A stretch of 35,423 nt of DNA from Streptococcus sp. HSISM1 (GCF_000448565.1 NZ_CM002128.1:989458-1024880), one strand, 5' to 3'. Shown: positions 7,212 to 16,647, counted from the stretch's first letter. A program made the numbers and translations. The notes: generated by a model not told the origin, from the sequence alone.

Positions 7212-9617
7212 TTAACGTACTTCTGCGTCTACTTTTTCTTCGAGAGAAGCTTGGATTTTTTCCATGTAGCGTGCGACTTCTTCGTCCGTCAAGCTATCTT
7301 CAGGATTTTGGAAGGTCAAGCTGTAGGCCATAGACTTCATACCGATACCTAGTTTTTCACCGGAGAAGACGTCAAAGAGTTTGATATCTGTTAAGCGTTT
7401 CACGCCAGCAGCTTGAATCGCATCAACCACTTCTTGGTGGGTCACTTCTGCTTTGAGGAGAAGGGCGATATCACGGCTCACGGCTGGGAATTTAGTGATT
7501 TCCACAAAGGCTGCGGCTGGTTGAAGAGCTGCTTCAATAGCAGATAAGTTCAATTCTGCCACATAGGTTTCTGGGATATCATAAGCCTTAGCTGTTACAG
7601 GATGGACTTGTCCCAAGACCCCAATCACTTGGTCACCCAGTGAGATCAAGGCTGTCCGACCTGGGTGGAGACTCTTGATTTCAGAAGTTGCTGTATAAGT
7701 CACATCAAGACCCAAGCGAGCAAAGAGGGCTTCCAAGATTCCCTTAGCATAGAAGAAGTCAACTGGAACAGCTGCAGTTTGGAAGTCTTTTTCAGCAACT
7801 AAGCCAGTCAAAGCAAAGGCAAAGCTGTTGATTTCGTTTGGTAATTCTTCTTTTGGATTACCTGTCTGTTCAAAGACTTTTCCGATCTCGTAGAGGGCCA
7901 AATCTTTGTTCTTACGAGCGACGTTGTAAGCTACGGTATCCAAGATTCCTGAGATCATATTTTGACGGAGGACTGAACGATCCACAGTCATTGGCCACAT
8001 GAGCTCTGTTAAGTTACTTGGCGCAGTTGTGAATTCCACGGCTTTTTCAGGAGTTGTCAGCGCATAAGTGATGATTTCAGTCAAGCCTGCTCCTTCAGCA
8101 ATGGTCCGAACTTGACGACGCAATTTTTGAGTCGCTGTCAATTCACCGGCTGTCCCGTCATCTTTTGGAAGGGTTGCTGGTAATTTGTCATAACCATAAA
8201 TTCGAGCAATTTCTTCAAAGAGGTCCGCTTCGATAGTGATGTCCCAACGGCGACGAGGAACGCTGACTGTGAAGCTTTCTGCATTTCCAGAAAGGCCAAA
8301 ACCAAGACGACGGAAGACATCTTCGACATCCGCGTAGGAAAGCTCTGTCCCAAGGACACGGTTCACGTCTGCAAGAGTTGAAGAAACTTCCACATCAGAA
8401 GTATCCAACTGGCCTGCTGAAACGATGCCCTTACGCACGGTTGCACCAGCCAATTCAGCAATCATGCTCGCTGCCGCATCAAGGGCTTCATTGACGGTTG
8501 CCACATTGATCCCTTTTTCAAAACGTGAAGATGATTCAGAACGAAGGTTAAGGCGACCGCTAGTCTTACGGATCGATTTGCCATTGAAGACAGCTGCTTC
8601 AAGAACAACACGAGTAGATTTTTCAGAGATTTCTGTAGCTTCTCCACCCATGACACCTGCAAGGGCTACTGGTTTGTCAGCTACTGTAATCACGAGGTCA
8701 CTTGTTTCCAACTCACGTTCTTCCCCATCCAAGGTCACCAATTTTTCGCCAGCACGCGCTTCACGGACACGAATGTCGCTTCCTTCAAAGGTATCCAAGT
8801 CAAAGGCATGCATGGGTTGACCAAAGTAGAGTAGGATATAGTTGGTCACGTCAACCACATTATTGATGGGACGGATACCTTCATTCATGAGGAGGTTTTG
8901 CAACCATTGTGGACTTGGTGCGATGATCACATCGTCCAAGACACGGGCTGCATAGTAAGGTGCCTTGTCTGTGTCGATGCTGACTGAAAGAGCATCTGCT
9001 GCAGCTTGGTCTGTTTCAGTCAACGTAAAGTCTTTGAAATTGACTGCCTTGTCATAGATGGCTGCTACTTCATGTGCTACCCCACGCATAGAAAGAGCGT
9101 CTGCACGGTTTGGAGTGATGGAAAGTTCGATGATTTCATCATCCAAGTCGAGGTAAGAGAAGACTTCTTCTCCTGGAACAGCATCTTCTGGCAAGATTTG
9201 GATGCCATCTGCGAATTCTTTTGGTACAACAGAGTCAGAAATCCCTAATTCACCAAGTGAACAGATCATCCCAAGGGATTCCAAGCCACGGATTTTCCCT
9301 TTTTTAATCTTGTAGTTGTCCGCAATGCGAGCTCCTGGAAGAGCCACCATGACCTTGATGCCTTCTCGCACATTTGGTGCTCCACAGACGATTTGACGCG
9401 CTTCTTCTTCACCCACATTAACTTGGCAGACATGAAGGTGTGTCTCTGGCACATCTTCACAAGACAAGACTTCACAGACGACAATTTTTGAGAGACCAGC
9501 AGCAGGTGATTCTACACCTTCTACTTCGATCCCGGTAGTTGACATTTTTTCAGCCAACTCTTCTGATGGCACATCAATGTCCACCAATTCTTTTAACCAT
9601 TTATAACTAACTAACAT
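7212..9617 (-). CDS. pheT: Phenylalanine--tRNA ligase beta subunit
   Basis: An 801-residue subunit of the alpha2-beta2 phenylalanyl-tRNA synthetase, the family-typical length. An EMAP/OB-type tRNA-binding domain lies at about residues 40-150 ([21 protein letters not shown] and GAPNVREG). The B3/B4 editing domain ([23 protein letters not shown]), the B5 domain ([21 protein letters not shown]) and a C-terminal anticodon-binding fold ([15 protein letters not shown]) follow. It is the last gene of the pheS-GNAT-pheT operon, 157 nt after the GNAT gene, and is presumably controlled by the Phe T-box ahead of pheS. Nothing in the gene is unusual. Confidence 0.98.
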   Translation of the reverse strand: MLVSYKWLKELVDIDVPSEELAEKMSTTGIEVEGVESPAAGLSKIVVCEVLSCEDVPETHLHVCQVNVGEEEARQIVCGAPNVREGIKVMVALPGARIADNYKIKKGKIRGLESLGMICSLGELGISDSVVPKEFADGIQILPEDAVPGEEVFSYLDLDDEIIELSITPNRADALSMRGVAHEVAAIYDKAVNFKDFTLTETDQAAADALSVSIDTDKAPYYAARVLDDVIIAPSPQWLQNLLMNEGIRPINNVVDVTNYILLYFGQPMHAFDLDTFEGSDIRVREARAGEKLVTLDGEERELETSDLVITVADKPVALAGVMGGEATEISEKSTRVVLEAAVFNGKSIRKTSGRLNLRSESSSRFEKGINVATVNEALDAAASMIAELAGATVRKGIVSAGQLDTSDVEVSSTLADVNRVLGTELSYADVEDVFRRLGFGLSGNAESFTVSVPRRRWDITIEADLFEEIARIYGYDKLPATLPKDDGTAGELTATQKLRRQVRTIAEGAGLTEIITYALTTPEKAVEFTTAPSNLTELMWPMTVDRSVLRQNMISGILDTVAYNVARKNKDLALYEIGKVFEQTGNPKEELPNEINSFAFALTGLVAEKDFQTAAVPVDFFYAKGILEALFARLGLDVTYTATSEIKSLHPGRTALISLGDQVIGVLGQVHPVTAKAYDIPETYVAELNLSAIEAALQPAAAFVEITKFPAVSRDIALLLKAEVTHQEVVDAIQAAGVKRLTDIKLFDVFSGEKLGIGMKSMAYSLTFQNPEDSLTDEEVARYMEKIQASLEEKVDAEVR

Positions 9618-9774
9618 ATGTAAGATACCAAGGGCAAGGCTGAAATCTAGATGACTTTCCTAGATCTCTATCCACCCTCGTTTTGATCCTTTCATTTTGT
9701 GTTTTCCAGCTCGAGGCTAGCATAGGTAGGTCTCATAACCTCCCATTCTCTAGAATAGAAGTTTCTTGTTCCTT

Positions 9775-10290
9775 CTAGATCAATTTCTTTCTCAACAACC
9801 AGTCTGTATCCACGGTATCTCCGGTGATATACTGGTGTTCACTAAATCGTTCAAAACCAAAGCGGTAGTAAAAATCTTGCGCTTTAAAATTACGTTCCCA
9901 GACACCTAGCCAGGCCCATTCAAAGCCCCGGCTCTTGGCTTGATCCAGCGCAAAGCTAAACATTTCCTTACCTAAACCAGCCCCATGAAATTCCTTTTTG
10001 ACATAGATCCGTTGGATCTCAAAGGACTTGTCCATCTCTACTGGCTCCGTCTGCGCTTGCCCCCAGTTGATCTTGAGAAAACCACAGATTTCTTGATCTT
10101 CATTGAGGACAAAATAGGTTTCGGATTCTGGATCTAGCAGATCCTTCTCAATTTGCTCCAAAGAGAGCACAGTAGAGAAGTAATCTTCCAAATCTTCTTC
10201 AACAATATAGGGACCAAAGGTATCCCGATAGGTTGCCACTTCTAGGTCACGTAAGGTCTCTAATTGATCGATTTTTACTCTAACTAACAT
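9775..10290 (-). CDS. GNAT family N-acetyltransferase (within the pheST operon)
   Basis: A 171-residue acetyltransferase. The acetyl-CoA-binding motif is visible as IQRIYVKKEFHGAGLGKEM (about residues 90-108), and WERNFKAQDFYYRFGFE is the conserved C-terminal motif B. The ATG at 10290 is 2 nt after the pheS stop, without an obvious Shine-Dalgarno of its own, so translation probably depends on coupling to pheS. An acetyltransferase between pheS and pheT is, from memory, a conserved streptococcal arrangement. It should therefore respond to the Phe T-box. The substrate is unknown. Confidence 0.92.
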   Translation of the reverse strand: MLVRVKIDQLETLRDLEVATYRDTFGPYIVEEDLEDYFSTVLSLEQIEKDLLDPESETYFVLNEDQEICGFLKINWGQAQTEPVEMDKSFEIQRIYVKKEFHGAGLGKEMFSFALDQAKSRGFEWAWLGVWERNFKAQDFYYRFGFERFSEHQYITGDTVDTDWLLRKKLI

Positions 10291-10292
10291 GA

Positions 10293-11339
10293 TTATTTAA
10301 ACTGTTCTGAGAAGCGAACATCCCCTTGATAGAAGCCACGGATATCATTGATTCCGTAACGAAGCATGGCCACACGCTCTTGACCAAGTCCAAAGGCAAA
10401 TCCTGAATAGATTGTTGGATCAATGCCACTCATCTCAAGGACGCGTGGGTGAACCATACCAGCTCCCATGATTTCAATCCAACCAGTTTTCTTACATACG
10501 TTACATCCCGCTCCACCACATTTGAAGCAAGAGACATCGACCTCAACAGATGGCTCTGTAAATGGGAAGTAAGAAGGACGCAGACGGATTTGGCGTTCTG
10601 CACCAAACATCTTTTGCACAATCAATTGAAGCGTTCCTTGAAGGTCGGCCATAGAAATGCTTTTCCCAACGACCAAGCCTTCGATTTGATGGAATTGGTG
10701 GCTGTGGGTCGCATCATCCGTATCCCGACGGAAAACCCGCCCTGGAGAGATCATCTTCAATGGTCCCTTGCTAAAGTCATGCGCATCCATAGCCCGCGCC
10801 TGTACAGGTGAGGTATGGGTCCGAAGCAAGATTTCTTCTGTGATATAGAAGGTATCCTGCATATCCCGCGCTGGGTGATCTTTAGGCAGATTCATCCGTT
10901 CAAAGTTATAGTAATCTTGCTCTACTTCAAAGCCGTCTACGACTTGATACCCCATCCCGATAAAGATATCTTCGATTTCTTCACTAGTTTGGGTCAAAAT
11001 ATGACGGTAACCACTAGCAACTGGACGACCTGGAAGGGTCACATCGATGCTTTCGCTCGCTAGTTTAGCTTGGACTTTCTTTTCTTCCAAGAGTTTGGCT
11101 GATTCTTCGAAGGCAGCCGTCAAGACATCACGGGCTTCATTGACGTGTTTTCCAATAACCGGACGCATCTCAGCAGAGACATCCTTCATCCCTTTAAGAA
11201 TTTCCGTCAGAGATCCTTTTTTCCCAAGAACAGAGACCCGTAGTTCTTGCATCTCTTTTTCATTTTCAGCAGAGATCTGCTTCAAGGCTGCCAGCGTTTC
11301 TTCTCGAAGCGCTTTTAGTTGTTCTTCAATCGTTGACAT
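10293..11339 (-). CDS. pheS: Phenylalanine--tRNA ligase alpha subunit
   Basis: A 348-residue class II synthetase catalytic subunit. The N-terminal coiled-coil that grips tRNA covers about residues 1-90. The catalytic core contains the SPVQARAM and [13 protein letters not shown] segments of motif 2 and [20 protein letters not shown], the class II motif 3 (about residues 315-335). The segment [17 protein letters not shown] is the cysteine-rich insertion common in bacterial PheS. A clear GGAGGAAAT site precedes the ATG. It is the first gene of its operon and lies directly downstream of a T-box leader with a UUC specifier. Confidence 0.98.
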   Translation of the reverse strand: MSTIEEQLKALREETLAALKQISAENEKEMQELRVSVLGKKGSLTEILKGMKDVSAEMRPVIGKHVNEARDVLTAAFEESAKLLEEKKVQAKLASESIDVTLPGRPVASGYRHILTQTSEEIEDIFIGMGYQVVDGFEVEQDYYNFERMNLPKDHPARDMQDTFYITEEILLRTHTSPVQARAMDAHDFSKGPLKMISPGRVFRRDTDDATHSHQFHQIEGLVVGKSISMADLQGTLQLIVQKMFGAERQIRLRPSYFPFTEPSVEVDVSCFKCGGAGCNVCKKTGWIEIMGAGMVHPRVLEMSGIDPTIYSGFAFGLGQERVAMLRYGINDIRGFYQGDVRFSEQFK

Positions 11340-11570
11340 ATTTCCTCCATCATGGTCTTCACTCAGACATAGAAAAAACCACGCGCCACACCCATATTCG
11401 GAGCGTTGACACGCGGTACCATCCGTTTTTTATCTGTAAACCAGACCTTAATTTCTAAATCCTTGCGCAAGTGAATTCACTCAACTTCCATGCAAAGAGC
11501 TTTCAGTCACGGCTCTTCTCCCTGTCACACTTCCCTTGAGGTACTAGTCTTGCAGATTTCTATTCAATTA
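11340..11570 (-). ncRNA. T-box leader controlling pheS-GNAT-pheT (Phe, UUC specifier)
   Basis: The leader runs from the predicted start near 11570 to pheS. The T-box core reads ATGGTACCGCG on the minus strand (11412-11422), close to the canonical GGTGGNACCGCG. An 11-bp terminator stem with a TTTTTT tail lies at 11373-11420 and competes with the antiterminator. In Stem I, GCAAG pairs with CTTGC and an AGTA loop-E element faces GAA, placing a TTC codon at 11473-11475 in the specifier loop followed by a purine. This matches uncharged tRNA-Phe as the signal. The specifier position was assigned by hand folding. Confidence 0.9.
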
Positions 11571-11576
11571 CTATCT

Positions 11577-11605
11577 AGTTTATCAGATTTTTAGTTAAAA
11601 AACAA
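11577..11605 (-). promoter_or_regulatory. Promoter of the pheS operon
   Basis: TAAACT (-10, 11577-11582) and TTGTTT (-35, 11600-11605) are 17 nt apart on the minus strand, just upstream of T-box Stem I. Confidence 0.6.
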
Positions 11606-11652
11606 GTTAGATGAGACTAATTTCAATAGAAGAAGGAACAGGACGCAATGCA

Positions 11653-12072
11653 TTATCTATTTGCCTGGTCTGCTTCATCTGCTTTCCTTTTCAATAGAAG
11701 AGTTGCTGCTTGGTTAAAACCATCACACCAGTTATACCATTTTGCTTCATACTCATCTTGAGGTAAGATACGATGTTTTAAATCCAAAACAGAGTCTATC
11801 TTTCTTTCCTCGCAAGCTTGCGCATAGAGAGCATACAAGGCATCGCCACCATCTCTATCAAACTCAGCAGAAATCGTATCCCGACCTGCCAATAAAGCTT
11901 GGTAAGCCCTGTGATGCCCGTCTGTAATCAAGAAGCGATTTCCAAATGTAAGAATACTAATTGGATCCATATTGATGATTTCAGCCGACTGATATATCAT
12001 CTGGATATCTTGCAACTTCTTTTCAGATAAGTATAGCTGGGTCGGATGAAGATCTGTTAGCTTGACTTCCAT
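11653..12072 (-). CDS. Small ParB/Srx-like (DGHHR) protein
   Basis: A 139-residue protein. The segment LITDGHHRAYQALLAGRD (about residues 48-65) resembles the DGHHR nucleotide-binding motif of ParB/sulfiredoxin-type domains, and the N-terminus (VKLTDLHPTQLYLSE) fits the first strand of that fold. The rest is helical and charged, ending in a lysine/aspartate-rich tail. The start at 12072 has GAGGAG upstream, while the in-frame start at 12117 is a TTG without a site. It follows trpX by 78 nt with no convincing terminator between, so it may be under the Trp T-box. No function can be assigned. Confidence 0.7.
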   Translation of the reverse strand: MEVKLTDLHPTQLYLSEKKLQDIQMIYQSAEIINMDPISILTFGNRFLITDGHHRAYQALLAGRDTISAEFDRDGGDALYALYAQACEERKIDSVLDLKHRILPQDEYEAKWYNWCDGFNQAATLLLKRKADEADQANR

Positions 12073-12150
12073 TTCTTTCTCCTCAAAGGTCCCGATTAAA
12101 AGACCTATCAAAGCCAAATTCTCCTACCACTCTTGTGATTCGTTTCGCTT

Positions 12151-13152
12151 TTATTTAATGACTTGTCCAGCATCTTTCAAGACAGATTCTGGAATAGTAA
12201 TGCCCAATTCATCTGCGACCTTTTTATTGATGACAGATTTTCCTTGGCTAAAGATTTCTACAGGTGTATCCGCTGGTTTTTGACCTTTCAAGATCTTCGC
12301 AGCCATTTTACCAGTTGCTACCCCAAGATCATGTTGGTCGACAACAACTGAAGCAAGGCCACCCGCTTCTACCATGGCTGTCGCACTTGGGAAGATTGGT
12401 TTTTTAGCATCTTTATTGGCTTCAACAACAGTTGAGAAGGCTGATGCGATGGTATTGTCGATTGGAACCCAGATAGCATCCACTTTACCTGACATAACCG
12501 ATACTGTTGAAGCAATTTCGTTTGTAGAAGGAACTGAATACGGAACCACCTTGTAGCCTGCTTTTTCAGCCAATTTTGTAAATTCTTCTACTTGAGATTT
12601 TGAATTGTCTTCACTGGTTGAGTATAGAACCCCGATTGTTTTTACGTTTGGAGTCAACTCTTTGATCAATTTCAACTGTTGCTCAGTAGGATTGTGGTCA
12701 GATACCCCAGTGATATTGCCACCTGGTTTTTTCAAATCTTTGACCAAGTTTGCGCCGACTGGATCGGTGACAGCTCCCATGACAATTGGTTTGTCTTTGG
12801 TTGCACTGGCCAAACCTTGAGCAGATGGGGTTGCAATCCCAATCAAGACTTGGTTATCTTTGTCTACCAATTGTTTACTCATGGTTGCAACCTTGTTTTG
12901 ATCCCCTTCTGCATTGAGGAAATCAATGTCCACTTTGTCTTTGTCATAACCTTCTTCAGCCAAACCATCTTGAATTCCCTTGTAGATCAAATCAAGCGAA
13001 GGGTGGCTGACCAACTGCAAGACCCCAACTTTAGCTTTTTCATTGCTACTTGCTGCCTTGTTGTCTTTGCCTGCTGTAGCTGAATAGATCGCTGTCCCAA
13101 TGACTGCAGCTGCAATCAAACCAATAATTCCCATTAACCGTTTATTTTTCAT
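12151..13152 (-). CDS. trpX: Tryptophan/aromatic amino acid ABC transporter substrate-binding protein (TrpX-like)
   Basis: A 333-residue extracytoplasmic binding protein of the ABC_sub_bind family (PF04392 type). An N-terminal hydrophobic segment (about residues 5-24) ending near ATAG looks like a signal peptide or anchor; there is no lipobox cysteine. The body shows the two-lobed pattern with VGVLQLVSHPSLDLIYKG, GIATPSAQGLA, VMGAVTDPV and GNITGVSDHNPTEQQ. The upstream T-box has a UGG specifier, supporting tryptophan as the ligand. The expected permease and ATPase genes (trpY, trpZ) are not next to it, so it must use subunits encoded elsewhere or be an orphan. The start has AGAGG upstream. 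Confidence 0.88.
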   Translation of the reverse strand: MKNKRLMGIIGLIAAAVIGTAIYSATAGKDNKAASSNEKAKVGVLQLVSHPSLDLIYKGIQDGLAEEGYDKDKVDIDFLNAEGDQNKVATMSKQLVDKDNQVLIGIATPSAQGLASATKDKPIVMGAVTDPVGANLVKDLKKPGGNITGVSDHNPTEQQLKLIKELTPNVKTIGVLYSTSEDNSKSQVEEFTKLAEKAGYKVVPYSVPSTNEIASTVSVMSGKVDAIWVPIDNTIASAFSTVVEANKDAKKPIFPSATAMVEAGGLASVVVDQHDLGVATGKMAAKILKGQKPADTPVEIFSQGKSVINKKVADELGITIPESVLKDAGQVIK

Positions 13153-13254
13153 CTTTAATACCTCTTCTATTTTTTCATTTTCTTCTAATTTTCATCCTCT
13201 AAAGAATGCGACGCCATCGTTTCTTCATATCTTTTCTCCCTTCTCATCTAAAAC

Positions 13255-13505
13255 AAAAAACACGCCCACACATAGCAAAAGCTATGTGAGGACGTGTCAT
13301 CGCGGTGCCACCTCACTTATGGGAAAAGGATAGTCTCCCCCCATATCTCTGTCTTGTCTAGCAACAAGTTGCACGATAAGGTGTGCCAACCGAATTTTTA
13401 TTGTTTCAAATTCATCTCATCATTAGTCCAATTTCATAAACTGCCGCTACCCACTCTCAGCAACCGTGGGCTCTCTTGAAACTTTCATTTACTACTTTTC
13501 TAATT
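13255..13505 (-). ncRNA. T-box leader controlling trpX (Trp, UGG specifier)
   Basis: The T-box core AGGTGGCACCGCG is read on the minus strand at 13301-13313. The terminator lies at 13254-13296 with 16-nt arms around a TTTT loop and a following T-run. In Stem I, TAGT pairs with ACTA and TAAA with TTTA. The 3' side reads GAAATTGGA, placing TGG at 13428-13430 followed by a purine, as expected for a tRNA-Trp specifier. This fits the downstream TrpX-like protein. Position and pairing were worked out by eye. Confidence 0.92.
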
Positions 13506-13511
13506 TCTTAC

Positions 13512-13540
13512 ATTTTAAAATTTTCTTTCAAAAATGTCAA
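13512..13540 (-). promoter_or_regulatory. Promoter of the Trp T-box/trpX transcript
   Basis: TTGACA (-35, 13535-13540) and TAAAAT (-10, 13512-13517) are separated by 17 nt on the minus strand, ending about 7 nt before T-box Stem I. Confidence 0.8.
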
Positions 13541-13635
13541 TACTTTTTCTGCATTTTTTTGAAAACGTTCGCATTTTCTCTTCATTTTCTATTGAACAGC
13601 TTCTAGCTTCTCTCTGGGATTTCCGCTCTAATTTT

Positions 13636-13643
13636 GATATAAT
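13636..13643 (+). promoter_or_regulatory. Extended -10 promoter of pavA
   Basis: TATAAT at 13638-13643 continues a run reading TTTTGATATAAT; no good -35 box is present at the expected distance. The gene starts 36 nt later. Confidence 0.6.
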
Positions 13644-13678
13644 TTACTAGAATAAACGCTAGAATGATGAGGAATCCC

Positions 13679-15340
13679 ATGTCTTTTGATGGATTTTTTT
13701 TACACCATATGGTGCAAGAATTGAAGGCCGAACTCTTGAGTGGCCGCATTCAAAAAATTAACCAACCCTTCGAGCAAGAATTGGTGCTCCAAATCCGAGG
13801 CAATCGAAAAAACCAAAAACTCTTGCTCTCTGCCCATTCTGTCTTCGGACGGATCCAACGGACCCAGACCAACTTTGAAAATCCTGCCTTTCCCAATACC
13901 TTTATTATGGTTATGCGCAAATATCTTCAAGGCGCTGTCATTGAAGGGATTGAGCAAATGGAGAACGACCGGATTCTTGAAATCCGTGTCTCCAATAAAA
14001 ACGAAATTGGAGATGCCATTTCTGTCAGCCTCATGATCGAAATCATGGGCAAGCACAGTAATATTATTCTCCTGGACCGCACCAGCAATAAAATCATCGA
14101 AGCCATTAAACATGTCGGTTTCTCACAAAATAGCTACCGGACCATTCTCCCTGGATCAACCTATGTAGCTCCTCCAAAAACCGACGCGGTCAATCCTTTT
14201 ACAATTGGAGATGAAGCCCTTTTTGCCCTTCTTCACAAGGAAGAGTTAAGTCCAAAGAACCTTCAAAAATGTTTCCAAGGTTTGGGGCGAGATACGGCTC
14301 AAGAATTAGCCAAGCGACTTGAGACAGATGAAAAATTAAAAACCTTCCGTGCCTTTTTCCAAGCTCCAACTGAGCCTCGCCTAACGACCAAATCCTTCTC
14401 GGCTATCCCCTTTGCGGATGCGACTAGTCAAACCTTTGAGACACTTTCCGATCTGCTGGATGACTATTACCGAGACAAGGCTGAGCGCGATCGGGTGCAA
14501 CAACAGGCCAGTGAATTGATCCGCAAGGTCGAAAACGATCTTGAAAAGAACCGGAAAAAATTAGCCAAGCAAGAAGCGGAGTTAGCGGCGACCGACAATG
14601 CGGAAGAATTCCGCCAAAAAGGAGAATTGCTGACCACCTTCCTCCATCAGGTCCCCAACGACCAAGACCAGGTTGTTTTGGATAATTACTATACAAATGA
14701 ACCGATCACCATCCAACTTAACAAGGCCCTGACCCCCAATCAAAATGCCCAACGCTACTTTAAACGCTACCAGAAGTTAAAAGAAGCCGTCAAACATTTG
14801 ACCATCCTCATTCAAGAAACCAAGGAAACCATTTCTTATCTTGAAACGGTTGAAACAGCCCTTTCTCAAGCGAGTCTGGCTGAGGTGGCAGAGATTCGAG
14901 AAGAGCTAATCCAGACCGGCTTTATCAAACGGCGCAACCGCGAAAAAATTCATAAACGGAAAAAACCAGAAAAATACCTGGCTAGTGATGGAAAAACCAT
15001 CATTTTAGTGGGTCGCAATAATCTGCAAAACGATGAACTGACCTTTAAGATCGCTAAGAAAGATGAACTCTGGTTCCATGCCAAGGATATCCCGGGAAGC
15101 CACGTCGTCATTACAGGAAATCTCGATCCAACAGATGAAGTGAAAACCGACGCTGCAGAATTGGCCGCCTACTATTCCAAGGCCCGTCTCTCAAACTTGG
15201 TCCAAGTAGATATGATCGAAGCTAAGAAACTCAATAAACCAACTGGTGGAAAGCCTGGCTTTGTCACCTACACCGGCCAGAAGACTCTGCGGGTCACCCC
15301 AGAAGAAGAAAAAATCAAAGCCATGAAACTAACAGACTGA
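13679..15340 (+). CDS. pavA: Fibronectin-binding protein PavA / RqcH (NFACT family)
   Basis: A 553-residue protein, close to the length recalled for PavA. The N-terminal NFACT-N domain begins MSFDGFFLHH; a central coiled coil covers about residues 270-430, and the C-terminal NFACT-R domain contains DELWFHAKDIPGSHVVI (about 465-480). The family (bacterial RqcH/Rqc2) binds stalled 50S-peptidyl-tRNA and adds alanine tails; in streptococci the same protein is described as a fibronectin-binding adhesin without a signal peptide, and none is seen here. The start at 13679 has GAGGA upstream. It is monocistronic with a strong terminator. Confidence 0.96.
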   Translation: MSFDGFFLHHMVQELKAELLSGRIQKINQPFEQELVLQIRGNRKNQKLLLSAHSVFGRIQRTQTNFENPAFPNTFIMVMRKYLQGAVIEGIEQMENDRILEIRVSNKNEIGDAISVSLMIEIMGKHSNIILLDRTSNKIIEAIKHVGFSQNSYRTILPGSTYVAPPKTDAVNPFTIGDEALFALLHKEELSPKNLQKCFQGLGRDTAQELAKRLETDEKLKTFRAFFQAPTEPRLTTKSFSAIPFADATSQTFETLSDLLDDYYRDKAERDRVQQQASELIRKVENDLEKNRKKLAKQEAELAATDNAEEFRQKGELLTTFLHQVPNDQDQVVLDNYYTNEPITIQLNKALTPNQNAQRYFKRYQKLKEAVKHLTILIQETKETISYLETVETALSQASLAEVAEIREELIQTGFIKRRNREKIHKRKKPEKYLASDGKTIILVGRNNLQNDELTFKIAKKDELWFHAKDIPGSHVVITGNLDPTDEVKTDAAELAAYYSKARLSNLVQVDMIEAKKLNKPTGGKPGFVTYTGQKTLRVTPEEEKIKAMKLTD

Positions 15341-15901
15341 TTTCAAAAATAAAAGGTTGAGCAACGCTCAACCTTTTAGAATGTAGACAAATTGTTCTAC
15401 GTATGCTGAAAAAAATGAGGTCTACTTTTAGGATCATTCAACATATATTGAAACTTTCCGCCGTAAGAAAAGTGCTAGAAACAATCTTGTTTCTAGCACT
15501 CGGGAGTTTTGGGAGTAAAACAGTTCGGGGAACTGTTTTAGCCTAAGCCTAGAAATATAAAAGCGAAGGGGGCCAAAACTAATTGAACTCGGGCTGCGGA
15601 TTGTGTCAAAACACAAGCTGCAATAGCAATAAATCCAAGACACAGTAGCTGATTGGATTCTTCTGTCGCTTTCCAAGCTCGGAAGAATACCTAATCAGCC
15701 TTGTGGGGGTAGGACGACGAAGCGTTCATAAATAATATTGCTTCTGTCCTACTCCCTATTTTGACTTTATCCGCAAACGCCCTCTGTATCTTAATTAGTC
15801 ATGGAACTTCTTTGAAGTTCGCTGACGTCCGTTCTCACCTAAGAAAAGTTTCTTAAATAACATTATCTTCAATACGAAAGGTTGAGCTTCGCTCAAACTT
15901 T
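15341..15901. other. Hairpin-rich noncoding island between pavA and aldC
   Basis: No credible gene lies in these 561 nt. Successive inverted repeats can be read: 15351-15377 (pavA terminator), 15471-15500 (14-bp arms AGTGCTAGAAACAA), 15516-15540 (11-bp arms), 15601-15616, 15648-15698 (GCTGATT arms with an inner ATTCTTC pair), 15705-15756 (GTAGGAC and GAAGC arms), 15804-15820, and a last one at 15877-15904 that ends in a T-run on the plus strand. The 15705-15756 arms (GTAGGACGACGAAGC) resemble, from memory, a dispersed streptococcal intergenic repeat, but I cannot name it. A structured RNA or repeat cluster is possible. Confidence 0.6.
15351..15379 (+). terminator. Terminator of pavA
   Basis: AAAAGGTTGAGC and GCTCAACCTTTT form a perfect 12-bp stem with an AAC loop, 10 nt after the pavA stop. 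Confidence 0.9.
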
Positions 15902-16618
15902 TTATTCTGCTTTATTAATGTCTTCTTTGACCTCATCAACATTGAATTTGGCAAAGAGGTACTGACGGTCTTGAACTGGGAAACGTTGATCCAGCTGATC
16001 GATGGCCCCCACCTCTACAATCCCTTCTGTGATGACAAAATCCATGACATGGCCACCAAAGGTGTGGTCATCTGAGATAAAGTGCAAATGATAACCAGCC
16101 ACACTCACGCCATGGAAAATTTCGGGTGTCCAAAAACCGACAATAGTTCCAGTGACATTTTCCCGTGTATACTCTGGCTGATGGGTTGCAACCTCTGCAA
16201 ACTTCATCTCTGGTGTGGATTTTGGAATCATACGGACATGCATCTTGGCAAAGTCGCCACGAATCTTAATGGAGCGGAAAAGATTTTCCCCATCATAATA
16301 AGACTCGATACGGGCTTCCAATTCCTCGTCCGTCATTTCAAAGCGTTGGCGGAAAATGACTTCTGCTTGGTGAGGAACAACTGCTGCATAAGGAACCTTG
16401 GCATCCGGAGAAACTTCGACTATTTCAGGATGATCCCCTGATCCCTTGGCCTGATATGCCTTACCATCTAATACGATCAACTCTCCATCAATAGAATCAA
16501 GCGTCCCAACTCCTAGATCTCCGTGTTCCAAGAGTTCTCCAATCGTAAATGAACCCCCGTACAGACCAGCCATTAGGGCACCTAAGGTATTGTATTGAAA
16601 AAGTTTCACTGGTTCCAT
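15902..16618 (-). CDS. aldC: Alpha-acetolactate decarboxylase
   Basis: A 238-residue enzyme converting alpha-acetolactate to acetoin, which diverts pyruvate from acid production and limits branched-chain amino acid synthesis. The zinc ligands of the family are visible: His177 and His179 in YHLHF and His190 in FGGHVMD, with the spacing known for this enzyme. The conserved entry loop (ALMAGLYGG) and RSIKIRGDF are also present. The start has GGAGA upstream and its own extended -10 promoter. An acetolactate synthase gene is not adjacent, unlike in many alsSD operons. Confidence 0.96.
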   Translation of the reverse strand: MEPVKLFQYNTLGALMAGLYGGSFTIGELLEHGDLGVGTLDSIDGELIVLDGKAYQAKGSGDHPEIVEVSPDAKVPYAAVVPHQAEVIFRQRFEMTDEELEARIESYYDGENLFRSIKIRGDFAKMHVRMIPKSTPEMKFAEVATHQPEYTRENVTGTIVGFWTPEIFHGVSVAGYHLHFISDDHTFGGHVMDFVITEGIVEVGAIDQLDQRFPVQDRQYLFAKFNVDEVKEDINKAE

Positions 16619-16647
16619 GTTTTTCTCTCCTCATTCTATCTTCTACC

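Noticed and set aside
8425-8820. A 131-residue plus-strand frame opposite pheT
   Set aside because: It lies wholly within a well-supported conserved gene, with a composition that mirrors its codons; a shadow frame.
9618-9774. A regulatory element between the GNAT gene and pheT
   Set aside because: Only short imperfect repeats were found; no convincing promoter, terminator or T-box there.
15434-15676. An 80-residue open frame on the minus strand inside the hairpin island
   Set aside because: It runs through several hairpins, has odd composition for a protein and lacks a ribosome site; more likely chance.
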